Source: Sorangium cellulosum
GTDB lineage: Bacteria; Myxococcota_A; Polyangia; Polyangiales; Polyangiaceae
Assembly (NCBI RefSeq): GCF_002950945.1
Contig: NZ_CP012673.1
Coordinates: forward strand, 2,108,001 to 2,172,000
Direction of reading: 5' to 3'
DNA: 64,000 bases
The position numbers were made by a program, and so were the translations under genes. This document shows, piece after piece, positions 1-8,373 of the stretch (its first letter is position 1; every line of letters starts with the position of its first letter). A model generated the notes under the pieces. That model was given only the letters and a program-made list of their open reading frames with translations. It was not told the DNA's origin and searched no databases.

Positions 1-514
1 GAAAGGGCTTGTCCCTGGTCCAGATCTTGAGCATCACGTCCAGCCACTCTCTCGTGTACTCGTAACGTTCGTCGTGCTCGCGCTGCGGGATTCCGAACAT
101 GTCGGCCTCGTCCCCGTTCCAGCCGCTGACGATGTTCAGGCCGACGCGACCCGGGCCGATCTGGTCCAGCGTGGCCAGGTGCTTGGCGGCGACGATGGGG
201 TGCGTGAAGGGCGTGTGCACGGTGGTGAAGAGGGTGATCCGCTTCGTGATCGCGAGCAGGCTCGCCGTCCAGGTGATCGGATCGAGGCTGACGCCCATGG
301 GGTCGGACTCGCCGCCGAACCCTTTCCAGCGCGCGAACGGGATGTGAAAGTCGAGGCCGGCTGCCTCGGCCGCGAGCGCCAGGTCGCGGTTGTTCTCCCA
401 GGTCGGGCACCAGCGATCCGGCGCCTTCGACATCGAGGTGCCCGTGCCGTTGGGGCCGAACATCCCGAGCTCCAGATGATCGACCACACCCGCTGCTCCT
501 GCGATCTCCTTCAT
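1..514 (-). CDS. LLM-class flavin-dependent monooxygenase (5' part only)
   Basis: This is the N-terminal 171 residues of a luciferase-like (LLM) flavin-dependent oxidoreductase; the gene runs off the left edge of the window. Family members use reduced FMN and O2 to oxidise small substrates such as pyrimidines or sulfones. The protein begins MKEIAGAAGVV and shows family blocks: W-K-G-F-G-G near residue 65, DPITW near 78, TTVHTPFTHP near 97, GRVGLNIVSGWN near 121, and an HDERYEYTREW segment near 146. These most resemble the RutA/SfnG branch. The start is supported by GGAGGAG about six bases upstream. The substrate cannot be told from this fragment. Family call is firm; the subfamily is inference. 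Confidence 0.85.
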   Translation of the reverse strand, partial: MKEIAGAAGVVDHLELGMFGPNGTGTSMSKAPDRWCPTWENNRDLALAAEAAGLDFHIPFARWKGFGGESDPMGVSLDPITWTASLLAITKRITLFTTVHTPFTHPIVAAKHLATLDQIGPGRVGLNIVSGWNGDEADMFGIPQREHDERYEYTREWLDVMLKIWTRDKPF

Positions 515-822
515 GACGGCTCCTCCAAAAGCCCCATCGTCCCACGTCCTTGGCCGCCCGTGGAAGAGGGCACCGCCAGCCGAAGCACGATGGCGCTCGT
601 CGCGAGCACGTTACCGACGTTTTCGCGCTCACGGGCGCTCGCGCGCTCTGACCACGACGGGATCACACACCTCGTGGACAGACTCGAAGCGGCGCGCGCA
701 ACACATCCCAGAAGGAATTCTACCGCGTAATCGAATCCTTTGGTTGCGCTGTCGGCTCAGGTGTGTGGCGGGCGCCGGCGAGGCCGCGCCTCGGCCGGCG
801 CGCGCGCGTCGGCCGCGGAGGA
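515..822. other. Intergenic region, no gene seen
   Basis: This 308-base gap lies between the 5' end of the flavin monooxygenase gene and the 3' end of the AsmA-like gene, both on the minus strand. It should hold the promoter of the monooxygenase gene, but I see no convincing -35/-10 pair or hairpin in it. Short arginine-rich frames here have no protein-like character. Confidence 0.5.
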
Positions 823-2751
823 TCACCGTCCCAGCGCGGCCATCTGCTCGTTCACCCAGTCGTCGCCGACGAGCGGGTGCACGCCGGCGCCGTCCGCGCC
901 GAGGTCGATGCCCACGGAGAGCGGCCCGCTCTTCACGAGGAACGCGCCCAGCGCGTCGCGCCCGTCGGACTTCGTGAGGCGGCCCCGGATCGCGAGGTTG
1001 CCGCCCTGCGCCTCGAGCAGCCTGAAGTCCACGTCGTCTCCCTTCCGCTGCACCGTCGCGGACGCGGTGAGGCCGTCCATCGTCAGGAGCCCTGCGGCCC
1101 AGCCGGGGATGGCGTCCTCGGCGTCGAGCAGCGTCACGGCGGGCCGCGCGTCCTTGCATTCGAGCCGGATCGTCGCCTCCATCAGGCCCTTTCGCACCTT
1201 CGCGTCGTCGATGTCGATGCGCGCCCACCAGCCCGGCAGCGCCTCGCCCTTGTGCTCGATCGCGAGATCCTTGATCTCGATCCGGCTCTTCCGGAGCGTG
1301 GCCGAAGGGTTCAGCACGTCGGCCGCGTCGAGCGCGATGCGCGCCACGGCGTCGGTCTTCAGGCGCGTCTCCTTCCACGTGAGGGCCCCGTGTTTCATCA
1401 GCAGGCTGAGCGAGCTCGTCGCCCGCCCTTGCCGGTCGATATCGACGCTCCCCCGCAGGAACGCCGCGCCGCCCGTGAACCTCGGCGCGTCCGGCGCGGC
1501 GCCCTCCTGGTTCAACCAGCGGAGGTCCGGGAGCGCCGCGGCGACGATGTCCACCTTCGACGAGAACGCCGGCGGGAACCTCATGAGGTGCAGCTCCGGC
1601 GCCTCGAACACCGCGCTCGCTTGCTCCACCACGATGGGCGGGAGCCCCTTCCCGGGGCGTTCGAGCGTCGCGCGGGGCACGTTCACCGAGAGGAGCGCCT
1701 CGCCGCGCTCCCCGACGCGCAGGTCCACGTCCGCCTCGGTGGTGGCGCGGTGCCCCGAGGCGCCGAGCGCGAGGTGGCTCGTCGCGTACGACAGGGAGCT
1801 GCCAGGCTCGACGTTCCCCTTGTTCACGACCAGGTTCGCCCGGAGCTCGCCGCTGCCGTCCTCGATCCGGGGCTCGGCGTCCTCGCCCGTGTGGACGTGG
1901 ATGAAGTCGAGCCCCGGCACCTGCGCGTCGAGGCGGAGGCGCACCGCGGCGTTCTCGAACAGGTTGAGACCCTCGATCTCGCGCGGATCGAAGGTGGGCA
2001 TCGTCACGCCGACGTCGGCGTCGAGCCGCGCGACGAGCCGGTCGGCGAGGTGGAGCTCGCCCGACCGGAGCTCCAGCGCGACCGGCCCGACGTCGATGGC
2101 GCGGAGCGGCTTCATGGTAAACCTCCCCTGCACGCGGCCTGCGCCGGCGTACCGGTATTGCTGGATCCAGACCTCCTTGAGCGACGTGTCGACGCCTTCC
2201 AGGTGCACTGTCCAGAGGTTGTAGCCCTCGTCCGAGTTCTCGAGATCCCGCTCCGGCGGGAGCTCCGGCTTGAGCGGAGGGTTCGTGAACTCCGGGATGG
2301 GGGGCAGCGCCGTGATGTGCGGCGCCTCCAGATCGCGCTCGCTCGTGGGATCCACGAGCAGCCGCATCCGGAACACGAAGCCCTCGGCGCGGATGTCCTC
2401 GGCGTAGAACTTCTTCGCGAAGAGCTCGGTCAGGTGGATGTCCACGTCCGCCTCGTCGAGCTCCACCGCCCACTGCAGCACGCTGTCCGACCCGCTGAGC
2501 CGGAGATCCTCGACGTGCACGACGCCCGGCCAGAAGCTCCACGCAGTCCCGTAGTGCAGCGTCACGTCCGTGGGGTTGTAGCTGACGAGCCTCGCGACGA
2601 GCTTCGTGCTCAGCATGACGTTCACGATCACGACGTAACCCACCCAGATCGCGATCGGCAGGAACAGCAGCACCTTGAGCGCCTTGCCCACGCGGGGTCC
2701 GACCCACGTCTCGAGGAGAGGCGGCGACTTCAGCGCTCCAGCAGCATGCAT
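823..2751 (-). CDS. AsmA/DUF748-like membrane-anchored protein
   Basis: This 642-residue protein has one hydrophobic segment near the N-terminus (about residues 21-45, with KVLLFLPIAIWVGYVVIVNV), followed by a long, mostly beta-type region with no catalytic motif. A single N-terminal helix before an extended repetitive beta domain, with phrases such as DVTLHYGTAWSFWPG, resembles AsmA/DUF748 family proteins. Those sit in the inner membrane, project into the periplasm and are linked to envelope lipid homeostasis. The start at 2751 (MHAAG) was chosen because the upstream in-frame extension is arginine-rich and not protein-like; the ribosome site is weak. It is divergent from the PHA-like/topoisomerase genes. 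The fold is inference and no function can be assigned. Confidence 0.55.
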   Translation of the reverse strand: MHAAGALKSPPLLETWVGPRVGKALKVLLFLPIAIWVGYVVIVNVMLSTKLVARLVSYNPTDVTLHYGTAWSFWPGVVHVEDLRLSGSDSVLQWAVELDEADVDIHLTELFAKKFYAEDIRAEGFVFRMRLLVDPTSERDLEAPHITALPPIPEFTNPPLKPELPPERDLENSDEGYNLWTVHLEGVDTSLKEVWIQQYRYAGAGRVQGRFTMKPLRAIDVGPVALELRSGELHLADRLVARLDADVGVTMPTFDPREIEGLNLFENAAVRLRLDAQVPGLDFIHVHTGEDAEPRIEDGSGELRANLVVNKGNVEPGSSLSYATSHLALGASGHRATTEADVDLRVGERGEALLSVNVPRATLERPGKGLPPIVVEQASAVFEAPELHLMRFPPAFSSKVDIVAAALPDLRWLNQEGAAPDAPRFTGGAAFLRGSVDIDRQGRATSSLSLLMKHGALTWKETRLKTDAVARIALDAADVLNPSATLRKSRIEIKDLAIEHKGEALPGWWARIDIDDAKVRKGLMEATIRLECKDARPAVTLLDAEDAIPGWAAGLLTMDGLTASATVQRKGDDVDFRLLEAQGGNLAIRGRLTKSDGRDALGAFLVKSGPLSVGIDLGADGAGVHPLVGDDWVNEQMAALGR

Positions 2752-2951
2752 GAACGGCGCAGCTCGCACGCGCCGTGCCGCTGGCTCCGCCGGCGCGCTG
2801 CGACGTCCGCCCCGGCGCGCGGCGTGGCGATCTGCCCCGGAGCTGCCCCGGTTGTGGCGAACCTCGTCAAGCACGCGCCGCGCCCGGCGCGCGCGCCGGC
2901 CGGCATCCCCGAGAACGCCGCGCGGCGCGTGGATCCTCCGGCCGGACTGGT

Positions 2952-2970
2952 CGGGCACTCCGCTTGCTAC
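2952..2970 (+). promoter_or_regulatory. Candidate sigma-54 (-24/-12) promoter
   Basis: The sequence GGCACTCCGCTTGCT has GG and GC separated by exactly ten bases and matches the sigma-54 consensus GGCAC-N5-TTGCW. It lies about 90 bases upstream of the start at 3056, which would give a leader of about 75 bases. RpoN promoters are common in myxobacteria. It would drive the PHA-system-like gene and topoisomerase IB. No activator-binding repeat was identified. Confidence 0.5.
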
Positions 2971-3055
2971 CCTTGTTACCGACGCGATCCGGGCCGAGCC
3001 CGCGCCGCCAGCTCCGGCTGGATCTGGCCCTCGGCATCCACCTGAGGACATCCCA

Positions 3056-3403
3056 ATGAAGCACACGGTCCACCACGACCTGGACGACGCAGCGGCGAAG
3101 AGAGCGGTTCAGAGGGCGATCGATCGGTATTGCCGGCACTACGCGGAGTACTGCCCCTCCATGATCTGGAACGACGAGCGGCGCGCGGATCTCGTGTTCT
3201 CGGTGGGGGGCTCCAGCCTGGCGGGGCGGATCGAGGTCCGGCCGAGGGCGGTGGACCTCGAGCTCGACGCGCCCTTGAGGCTGCGCATGTTCAAGCGGAT
3301 GGCGATCGCGGCGATCGACGCGGAGGTGCGGCGCTTCATCGATGAGGCCCACCGGGAGCGGGCGCGGAGCGCGCCGGCGGTGTTCGTGGAGCAGGCCCTC
3401 TGA
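3056..3403 (+). CDS. Polyhydroxyalkanoic acid system family-like small protein
   Basis: This 115-residue cytoplasmic protein begins MKHTVHHDLDD. Its layout fits the PHA_gran_rgn family (small proteins often near polyester granule genes): an N-terminal H-x-L helix with regularly spaced basic residues, a beta region with FSVGGSSLAGRIEV, then VDLELDAPLRLRMFKR and a C-terminal helix. There is no signal peptide or membrane segment. Its stop is 12 bases before the start of topoisomerase IB, so the two are probably co-transcribed, possibly from the sigma-54-like site upstream. No other PHA gene is in the window, so the function is not supported by context. Confidence 0.5.
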   Translation: MKHTVHHDLDDAAAKRAVQRAIDRYCRHYAEYCPSMIWNDERRADLVFSVGGSSLAGRIEVRPRAVDLELDAPLRLRMFKRMAIAAIDAEVRRFIDEAHRERARSAPAVFVEQAL

Positions 3404-3415
3404 GCGCGTCGCACC

Positions 3416-4810
3416 ATGCAGACCAGAAGCCTCACCTCCGCCCGACCCAAGCGCCGTGAGCGGCGCTCTCCGCGCCGCGAGGTGCGCGACGGCGCGGCCG
3501 TCGTCGTCCGGCGGCGCCGCGTCAACCTGTCGATCGAGACGGTGGAGTCCGTCGAGATCGCCCGCGAGGCGGGCGCCGCGGCCGCGTCGTCGCCGCTCAC
3601 GCCCTCGCCGATCGAGTCCGCCAAGTCGGCGGGGCTCAGGTACGTGAACGACGACGAGCCGGGCATCTCCCGGCGCAAGGCGGGCAAGGGGTTCAAGTTC
3701 CTCGATCCCGCGGGGCGCGCCATCAAGGACGAGGAGACGCTCGCGCGCATCCGCCGCCTCGCGATCCCGCCCGCGTGGACGCAGGTCTGGATCTGCCAGA
3801 GCGAGCGTGGCCACATCCAGGCCACGGGCCGGGACGCGCGCGGGCGGAAGCAGTACCGGTATCACCCGCGCTGGCGCGAGGTCCGGGACGAGACGAAGTA
3901 CGACCGCATGCTCGCCTTCGGCGCGGCGCTGCCGGCGATCCGCGAGGCGACCGAGCGCGATCTCGCGCTGCCGGGGCTGCCGCGCGAGAAGGTGCTGGCG
4001 ACCGTGGTGCGCCTGCTCGACGAGACGTCGATCCGCATCGGGAACGACGAGTACGCGCGCGACAACAACTCCTACGGTCTGACCACGCTCCACGACGAGC
4101 ACGTCGAGATCCACGGGGACGTCATCCGGTTCCACTTCCGGGGCAAGAGCGGCAAGGAGCACGAGCTGACGGTGAAGGATCGCCGCCTCGCGCGGATCGT
4201 GAAGCGGTGTCAGGACGTGCCCGGTCACGAGCTGTTCCAGTACATCGACGGCGACGGCCACCGGCAGCGGATCCACTCGGACGACGTGAACGAGTACCTG
4301 CGCACGCTCGCGGGCCAGGAGTTCACGGCGAAGGACTTCCGCACCTGGACGGGCACGGTGCTGTGCGCCTCGTACTTCTCCGAGATGGAGGTCGCGAGCT
4401 CGGCCCGCCACATGAAGAAGTGCGTGACGCAGGTGATCGACATGGTGTCTGCCCGCCTGGGCAACACGCGGGCGGTCTGCCAGCGCTGTTACATCCACCC
4501 CGCCGTGATCCGCGCCTTCACGGAGGGCGCCATGCAGGCCCTGCTCGAAGCGGAGGAGGCCGCCGCGGACGCCGCGCTGGCCGCGCTGCGCCCCGAGGAG
4601 GCCAAGATGCTCCGGATCGTGCGCGGCTTCAGCGAGCGCGAGGCCGTGCCGCTCGCGACCCGCCTCGGCGAGAGCGTGCGCGCGGCCAGGGCCGCGCGCC
4701 GCGGCACCCGCCCCCTCCCCGGGAGCACCGCCCGCGCCGGCCGCACCAGGAAGAGCGTCAAGCCTGCGCGCGCCAAGCCTGCGCGCAAAGAGCGGCGCGC
4801 CGCCGCCTGA
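3416..4810 (+). CDS. DNA topoisomerase IB (poxvirus/bacterial type)
   Basis: A 464-residue type IB topoisomerase, which relaxes supercoils through a 3'-phosphotyrosine intermediate. It carries an N-terminal DNA-binding domain (GLRYVNDDEPGISRRKAGKG from about residue 73, then IPPAWTQVWIC), the QYRYHPRWREVRDETKYDRM segment, and the catalytic core with R-I-G-N-(D/E)-Y at about 205. It also has the RGKSGKEH lysine hairpin at about 243, FTAKDFRTWTGT at about 307, and the active-site tyrosine in CYIHP (Tyr359). The first ~70 residues are a basic, low-complexity extension beyond the usual family start. The C-terminus is Lys/Arg-rich, consistent with extra DNA contacts. Such enzymes are accessory in bacteria and spread by transfer. 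Confidence 0.95.
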   Translation: MQTRSLTSARPKRRERRSPRREVRDGAAVVVRRRRVNLSIETVESVEIAREAGAAAASSPLTPSPIESAKSAGLRYVNDDEPGISRRKAGKGFKFLDPAGRAIKDEETLARIRRLAIPPAWTQVWICQSERGHIQATGRDARGRKQYRYHPRWREVRDETKYDRMLAFGAALPAIREATERDLALPGLPREKVLATVVRLLDETSIRIGNDEYARDNNSYGLTTLHDEHVEIHGDVIRFHFRGKSGKEHELTVKDRRLARIVKRCQDVPGHELFQYIDGDGHRQRIHSDDVNEYLRTLAGQEFTAKDFRTWTGTVLCASYFSEMEVASSARHMKKCVTQVIDMVSARLGNTRAVCQRCYIHPAVIRAFTEGAMQALLEAEEAAADAALAALRPEEAKMLRIVRGFSEREAVPLATRLGESVRAARAARRGTRPLPGSTARAGRTRKSVKPARAKPARKERRAAA

Positions 4811-5038
4811 CGCCCGGATCTTCCCCCTGCATCCCCACACCTCAACGCCCCGATCCGGGGTCGCGCCGGTGCCTATCGGCCACGGTCTCTTCGCCCCGCT
4901 GTGACATTTCGTCTCAGCTGGACCATGACAATTTCGTGAAGCATTACGCGATGTTAGCGTATCGATCGTGCCAGGTACGGTTCGTGAGATGCACCTGGGG
5001 CAGCGGCGAGCGGTGCAAGCTCAGTCAAGGAGATCCTC

Positions 5039-5563
5039 ATGGCAGACCGGAAGCTCATCAGCGAGGTGGTGCGGACGCGTGTCGAGGCGGAGGATGCGGT
5101 TCGGCGGATCATGGACTGCGGTCACGCCCGGGGAGACATCTGTGTGATCGTGAGCGAGGCGGCCCGCCGGCAGCGTTTCGCGCCGTCGCGGGTCCATGGT
5201 GCCGCGGCCCACGGTCACGCCCTTGAAGCCATCCTCTCCTCGGCCGGTGTCGGCGTGGTGGTCCCAGGCCTGCGCCTCGCGGTGGCCGGCCCGATCGCCG
5301 CCGAGCTCGCGGACTCGAGCTCGGCGAGCGCGGCAGGCAACCTGAGCAGCGTGCTCATGGACGCCGGGCTCCCGGAGCATCGTGCCCGCGATTACGAGAC
5401 GGCCCTGAAGGAGGGCGGGATGCTCCTTGGTGTCCACGCCCGCGACGACGCCGACGCCGAGGAGCTGCGAGAGATCCTGCACGACGCCGTCACGGCCCGC
5501 AGCGTCGCCCGGTACCGCAGCATCAGCCGCGTTCGCCGTCCCCTCGACAGCCACGTTCGCTGA
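5039..5563 (+). CDS. YflT/general-stress-like protein
   Basis: This 174-residue protein begins MADRKLISEVV with AAGGAG a few bases upstream of the ATG. The N-terminal half resembles the heat-induced stress YflT-like fold: a strand, an EAEDAVRRIMD helix, then a DICVIVSEAARR strand. A central Gly/Ala-rich hydrophobic stretch (about residues 75-92) is followed by a second unit with GLPEHRARDYETALKEGGMLLGVHARDDADAEEL. The phrase 'Y-E-x-x-(L/I)-x-x-G-G-x-L-(L/V)-x-V' is typical of bacterial general stress proteins of this type. No enzymatic motif is visible. The 228-base upstream gap separates it from topoisomerase IB, so it is probably its own unit. A repeat element begins 34 bases after its stop. 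Confidence 0.55.
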   Translation: MADRKLISEVVRTRVEAEDAVRRIMDCGHARGDICVIVSEAARRQRFAPSRVHGAAAHGHALEAILSSAGVGVVVPGLRLAVAGPIAAELADSSSASAAGNLSSVLMDAGLPEHRARDYETALKEGGMLLGVHARDDADAEELREILHDAVTARSVARYRSISRVRRPLDSHVR

Positions 5564-5596
5564 CCATCCACCTCTCTCGTCCTGCGCGTCGAGCCG

Positions 5597-5854
5597 GCGC
5601 CGGCGGGTGGGGCCGCGCTCGCCGGCGGGGGGCGGGCGGGCGCTGGCCAATCGGCAAGACTGGGGCAGAAGAGCTTACGCTGGAGACACCACCCGGCATG
5701 TCTCACTTCGGGCCTTGCCTCCTGGGACGTTACGTTGCGCGCCACACAAGGCGCGCCTGAGGGGCAGAGCCCGCTGAAGGCTTATGGCACCTCGTTCGGT
5801 GCTCAGCGCGCCCGCCCGCCCCCCGCCGGCGAGCGCGGCCCCACCCGCCGGCGC
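5597..5854 (+). mobile_element. MITE-like repeat element, copy 1
   Basis: A 258-bp non-coding element with 47-bp perfect terminal inverted repeats (5597-5643 and its complement ending at 5854). Its ends begin GCGCCGGCGGGTGGGG. The centre contains the shared words CCAATCGGCAAGACTGGGG, CGGCATGTCTC and a small internal GGCGCGCC hairpin. It carries no transposase or plausible ORF. It is about 90% identical to the copies at 34974 and 37171. The whole unit can fold into one long hairpin. It lies 33 bases past the stop at 5563 and 245 bases before the next gene. No clear target duplication was found in the GC-rich flanks. Confidence 0.8.
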
Positions 5855-6099
5855 ACTTACGGCCTGGGTGAACGGTGAATGGAACGGCGTTTGTAGAATC
5901 GGTAGAGATCTCCGCCAGCCCTGTCGCGGAGTGAGGCGAAAATGTACCCCTGAGGCAATAAGGTCGCGCGCTCTGGCAAAAGGGCCACGACCTGGCAACG
6001 CCGCCCACGACCGGGCCCGCACGCGGGGCACGGACGCTGGTCTCGGGAGGTAAGAAAAGGAGAGCAACCGGCAGCCAGAAGACATCTCAGGAGAACCCC

Positions 6100-6582
6100 A
6101 TGGATCAGCTCGCATTCACGGACGAGAGCGTCGGATTTGACGGCCTCATCGACGACGATTCCATCGAGCAGCTCAAGTCGTTCTGTCGCGGCGAGATCGC
6201 GGCGGTCGAGACGTACCGCCAGGCCATCGCAGCGACGAACGAGGAGTGGCTGGCCCAGGAGCTTCAGCGCAACCTCGCGTCGCACGAGGCGCGCGTGACC
6301 ATGCTGCGCCGCCGGATCGAGGAGCTCGGAGGCGACCCGCCGGCGAGCTCCGGGCCATGGGGCGCGTTTGCGAAGGTGGTCGAGGGCACCGCGGTCGCGA
6401 TCGGTGGACCGAAGGCAGCCCTGTCGGCCCTCGTCGAGGGCGAGGACCACGGGCTGAAGGACTACCGGGACGACCTCGAGGAGCTCGACTGCGAATCCCA
6501 CGTCCTGGTCCGGGACGTGATCCTACCGCAGCAGGTGTCGACGCTCCGCACCCTCGCGGACCTCAAGCGGCTCGTGGCGTGA
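6100..6582 (+). CDS. DUF2383/PA2169-type four-helix-bundle protein
   Basis: This 160-residue, all-helical acidic protein begins MDQLAFTDES and is preceded by a good ribosome site (CAGGAGAACC). The sequence IEQLKSFCRGEIAAVETYRQAI, then an ELQRNLASHEARVTMLRRRIEELGG helix, a Gly/Ala hydrophobic hairpin, and ALVEGEDHGLKDYRDDLEELD fits the DUF2383 ferritin-like family. The spaced Glu/His residues (E at about 32 and 35, H at about 63) resemble the diiron-site pattern of that superfamily; metal binding is inference. Such proteins are often found among stress or envelope genes. It stands alone here. There is no signal peptide. Confidence 0.7.
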   Translation: MDQLAFTDESVGFDGLIDDDSIEQLKSFCRGEIAAVETYRQAIAATNEEWLAQELQRNLASHEARVTMLRRRIEELGGDPPASSGPWGAFAKVVEGTAVAIGGPKAALSALVEGEDHGLKDYRDDLEELDCESHVLVRDVILPQQVSTLRTLADLKRLVA

Positions 6583-6675
6583 CCCGGCGTTCCCAGCGGG
6601 GCGAGCACGGTCGTGGACGGACGGACCCGTCGGCGGATTGTGCCATCGGGTGTCCTGTGCGACACTCCTGGGCGT

Positions 6676-6891
6676 ATGGCCAAGGCAGCACTGGACATCG
6701 CTCGAATGAGCCGTGACGAACAGCTCGATCTGCTCGACGAGCTCTGGAAGAGCCTCGGGCGAGACCCCGACGCGTTGCCTCTCAGTGATGCACAAAGGAT
6801 CGAGCTCGATCGACGCCTCGATGAGCTCGAGTCCGAGGGACCGGTCGGGCTCACGTGGGATGAGGTCGTCGCCCACGCGCGCGGCCGGTGA
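6676..6891 (+). CDS. Addiction-module antitoxin-like protein (no partner)
   Basis: This 71-residue protein begins MAKAALDIARMSRDEQLDLLDELWKSL and ends in LTWDEVVAHARGR. The LDELW motif followed by L-S-D-A-Q-R-I-E-L-D-R-R-L-D-E-L and a final W-D-E-V is the signature of the putative addiction module component family (RelB/StbD-like). In that family a ParE-type toxin normally follows within a few bases. Here the next 80 bases hold no toxin gene, and the downstream gene (acyl-CoA dehydrogenase) is convergent. The ATG at 6676 was preferred over an earlier in-frame start because the extra 21 residues are not conserved-looking. It is either an orphan antitoxin or a remnant. Confidence 0.7.
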   Translation: MAKAALDIARMSRDEQLDLLDELWKSLGRDPDALPLSDAQRIELDRRLDELESEGPVGLTWDEVVAHARGR

Positions 6892-6972
6892 CGGCAGCGA
6901 CGGTGAATGGCGCTGCTCCGGGATAGACCCGGGCGCACGCTCGGGTCCCCCTGACGCGACCGATACCCCAGC

Positions 6973-8139
6973 TCAGCCCTTCGCTTCGTACTCCGCCTGG
7001 AGCAGCTTCGCGATCGTGGAGAGCTGCATGTTCGACGTCCCCTCGTAGATCTTCCCGATCTTCGCGTCGCGGTAGAGCTTCTCGACCGGGTAGTCCTTCG
7101 TGAAGCCGACGCCGCCCATGAACTCGATGCTCAACGACGCCGCCCGCTCGGCCACCTCGGACGCGAACAGCTTCGCCATCGCGGCCTCCTTCACGAACGG
7201 CTGGCCAGCGTCCTTGAGCCGCGCAGCGTTGTAGACGAGCAGGCGCGCGGCCTCGATCTCCATCGCCACGCGCGCATACTGGAACTGCACCCCCTGGAAG
7301 CTCGCGATCGCCTGGCCGAACTGCTTGCGCTCGCCCATGTAGCGCATCGCATGATCGAACGCTCCGGCGGCCAGGCCGAGCATCTGCGCGCCAATGCCGA
7401 TCCGACCCTCGTTCAGGGTCTCGATCGCGATCTTGTAGCCCTTGCCGACCTCGCCGAGCACGTTGTCCGCCGGGACCTCACAGTCCTCCAGGACGATCTC
7501 GCACGTGCTGGACGCACGGATACCGAGCTTGTTCTCCTTCTTGCCGACCGAGAAGCCAGGGAAGGAACGCTCGACCAGGAAGGCCGTGATGCCGCGGTAA
7601 CCCTTCGAGGGATCCACGTTCGCGAACACCAGGAAGAGCGAGCTCTCGTTCGCGTTCGTGATCCACAGCTTGCGGCCGTTCAGGACCCAGCGGTCGCCGC
7701 GGCGCTCGGCGCGCGCCGCCAGCGCGAACGCGTCCGAGCCGGAGCCAGCCTCGCTCAGCGCATACGAGCCGACCCACTCCCGGCTGAGCCGCGGGAGGTA
7801 CCGCTCCTTCTGCGCGTCGGCGCCCCAGCGGAGCAGCGCGTTCGCCACGAGCGTGTTCTGCACGTCGATGAGCACGCTGACGCTCGGATCGACCACCGCG
7901 AGCGCCTCCACCGCGAGGATCGCGTTGAAGAAGCTCGCGCCAGAGCCCCCGTAGGACTCCGGGATCTCGATGCCCATCAGGCCGAGATCGAACAGCGGCG
8001 GGAGCAGCTCGCGGTCGAGCGCGCCCTGTTCATCCATCGCCGCCGCGCGGGGCGCGACGCGCTTTTTCGCGAAATCGAGCACCGAGTCGCGGAAGAGGCG
8101 CTCTTCGTCGGAGAGCTGGGTGAGCGGAGGGTGGGACAC
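6973..8139 (-). CDS. Acyl-CoA dehydrogenase
   Basis: A 388-residue FAD-dependent acyl-CoA dehydrogenase, which introduces a 2,3 double bond in acyl-CoA and passes electrons to ETF. It begins with GTG (VSHPPLTQLSDEE), preceded by AAGGAGA seven bases upstream. Family blocks appear in order: an N-terminal helical domain, YALSEAGSGSDAFAL (FAD/substrate loop, about residue 125), KLWITNA, RKQFGQAIASFQGVQF in the C-terminal helical domain, QFMGGVGFTKDYPVEKLYRD, and IYEGTSNMQ. The glutamate of that last motif is the catalytic base position in short/medium-chain enzymes. Length is normal. It is monocistronic in appearance, with a 233-base upstream gap. Chain-length specificity cannot be read. Confidence 0.95.
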   Translation of the reverse strand: MSHPPLTQLSDEERLFRDSVLDFAKKRVAPRAAAMDEQGALDRELLPPLFDLGLMGIEIPESYGGSGASFFNAILAVEALAVVDPSVSVLIDVQNTLVANALLRWGADAQKERYLPRLSREWVGSYALSEAGSGSDAFALAARAERRGDRWVLNGRKLWITNANESSLFLVFANVDPSKGYRGITAFLVERSFPGFSVGKKENKLGIRASSTCEIVLEDCEVPADNVLGEVGKGYKIAIETLNEGRIGIGAQMLGLAAGAFDHAMRYMGERKQFGQAIASFQGVQFQYARVAMEIEAARLLVYNAARLKDAGQPFVKEAAMAKLFASEVAERAASLSIEFMGGVGFTKDYPVEKLYRDAKIGKIYEGTSNMQLSTIAKLLQAEYEAKG

Positions 8140-8373
8140 GGCAGTTTCTCCTTGTGGTCCGTTGACGCCACGCGCGGCGCGCCGTCCGGGTGCCACCCTA
8201 TGCTACCCGAGGACGCGCGCGAAAGCCCCTCGATCGCGCCCGGCGCCGCGCCCCCGCACGCGGCGAGCCGCCTCATCCGGCGAGCGCACGGGCCCGCGAC
8301 GCGCCCGCGCGCCCGCGATGCGCCCGTGCGCGGCGCGACAAACGAGCGACAGCCTGCCAGACCGTCCTGACCG

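Noticed and set aside
629..2707. A 692-codon Arg-rich frame on the minus strand overlapping the AsmA-like gene in another frame
   Set aside because: It has no hydrophobic core and biased Arg/Gly/Ala content. The overlapping frame has a membrane segment and ordinary protein composition.
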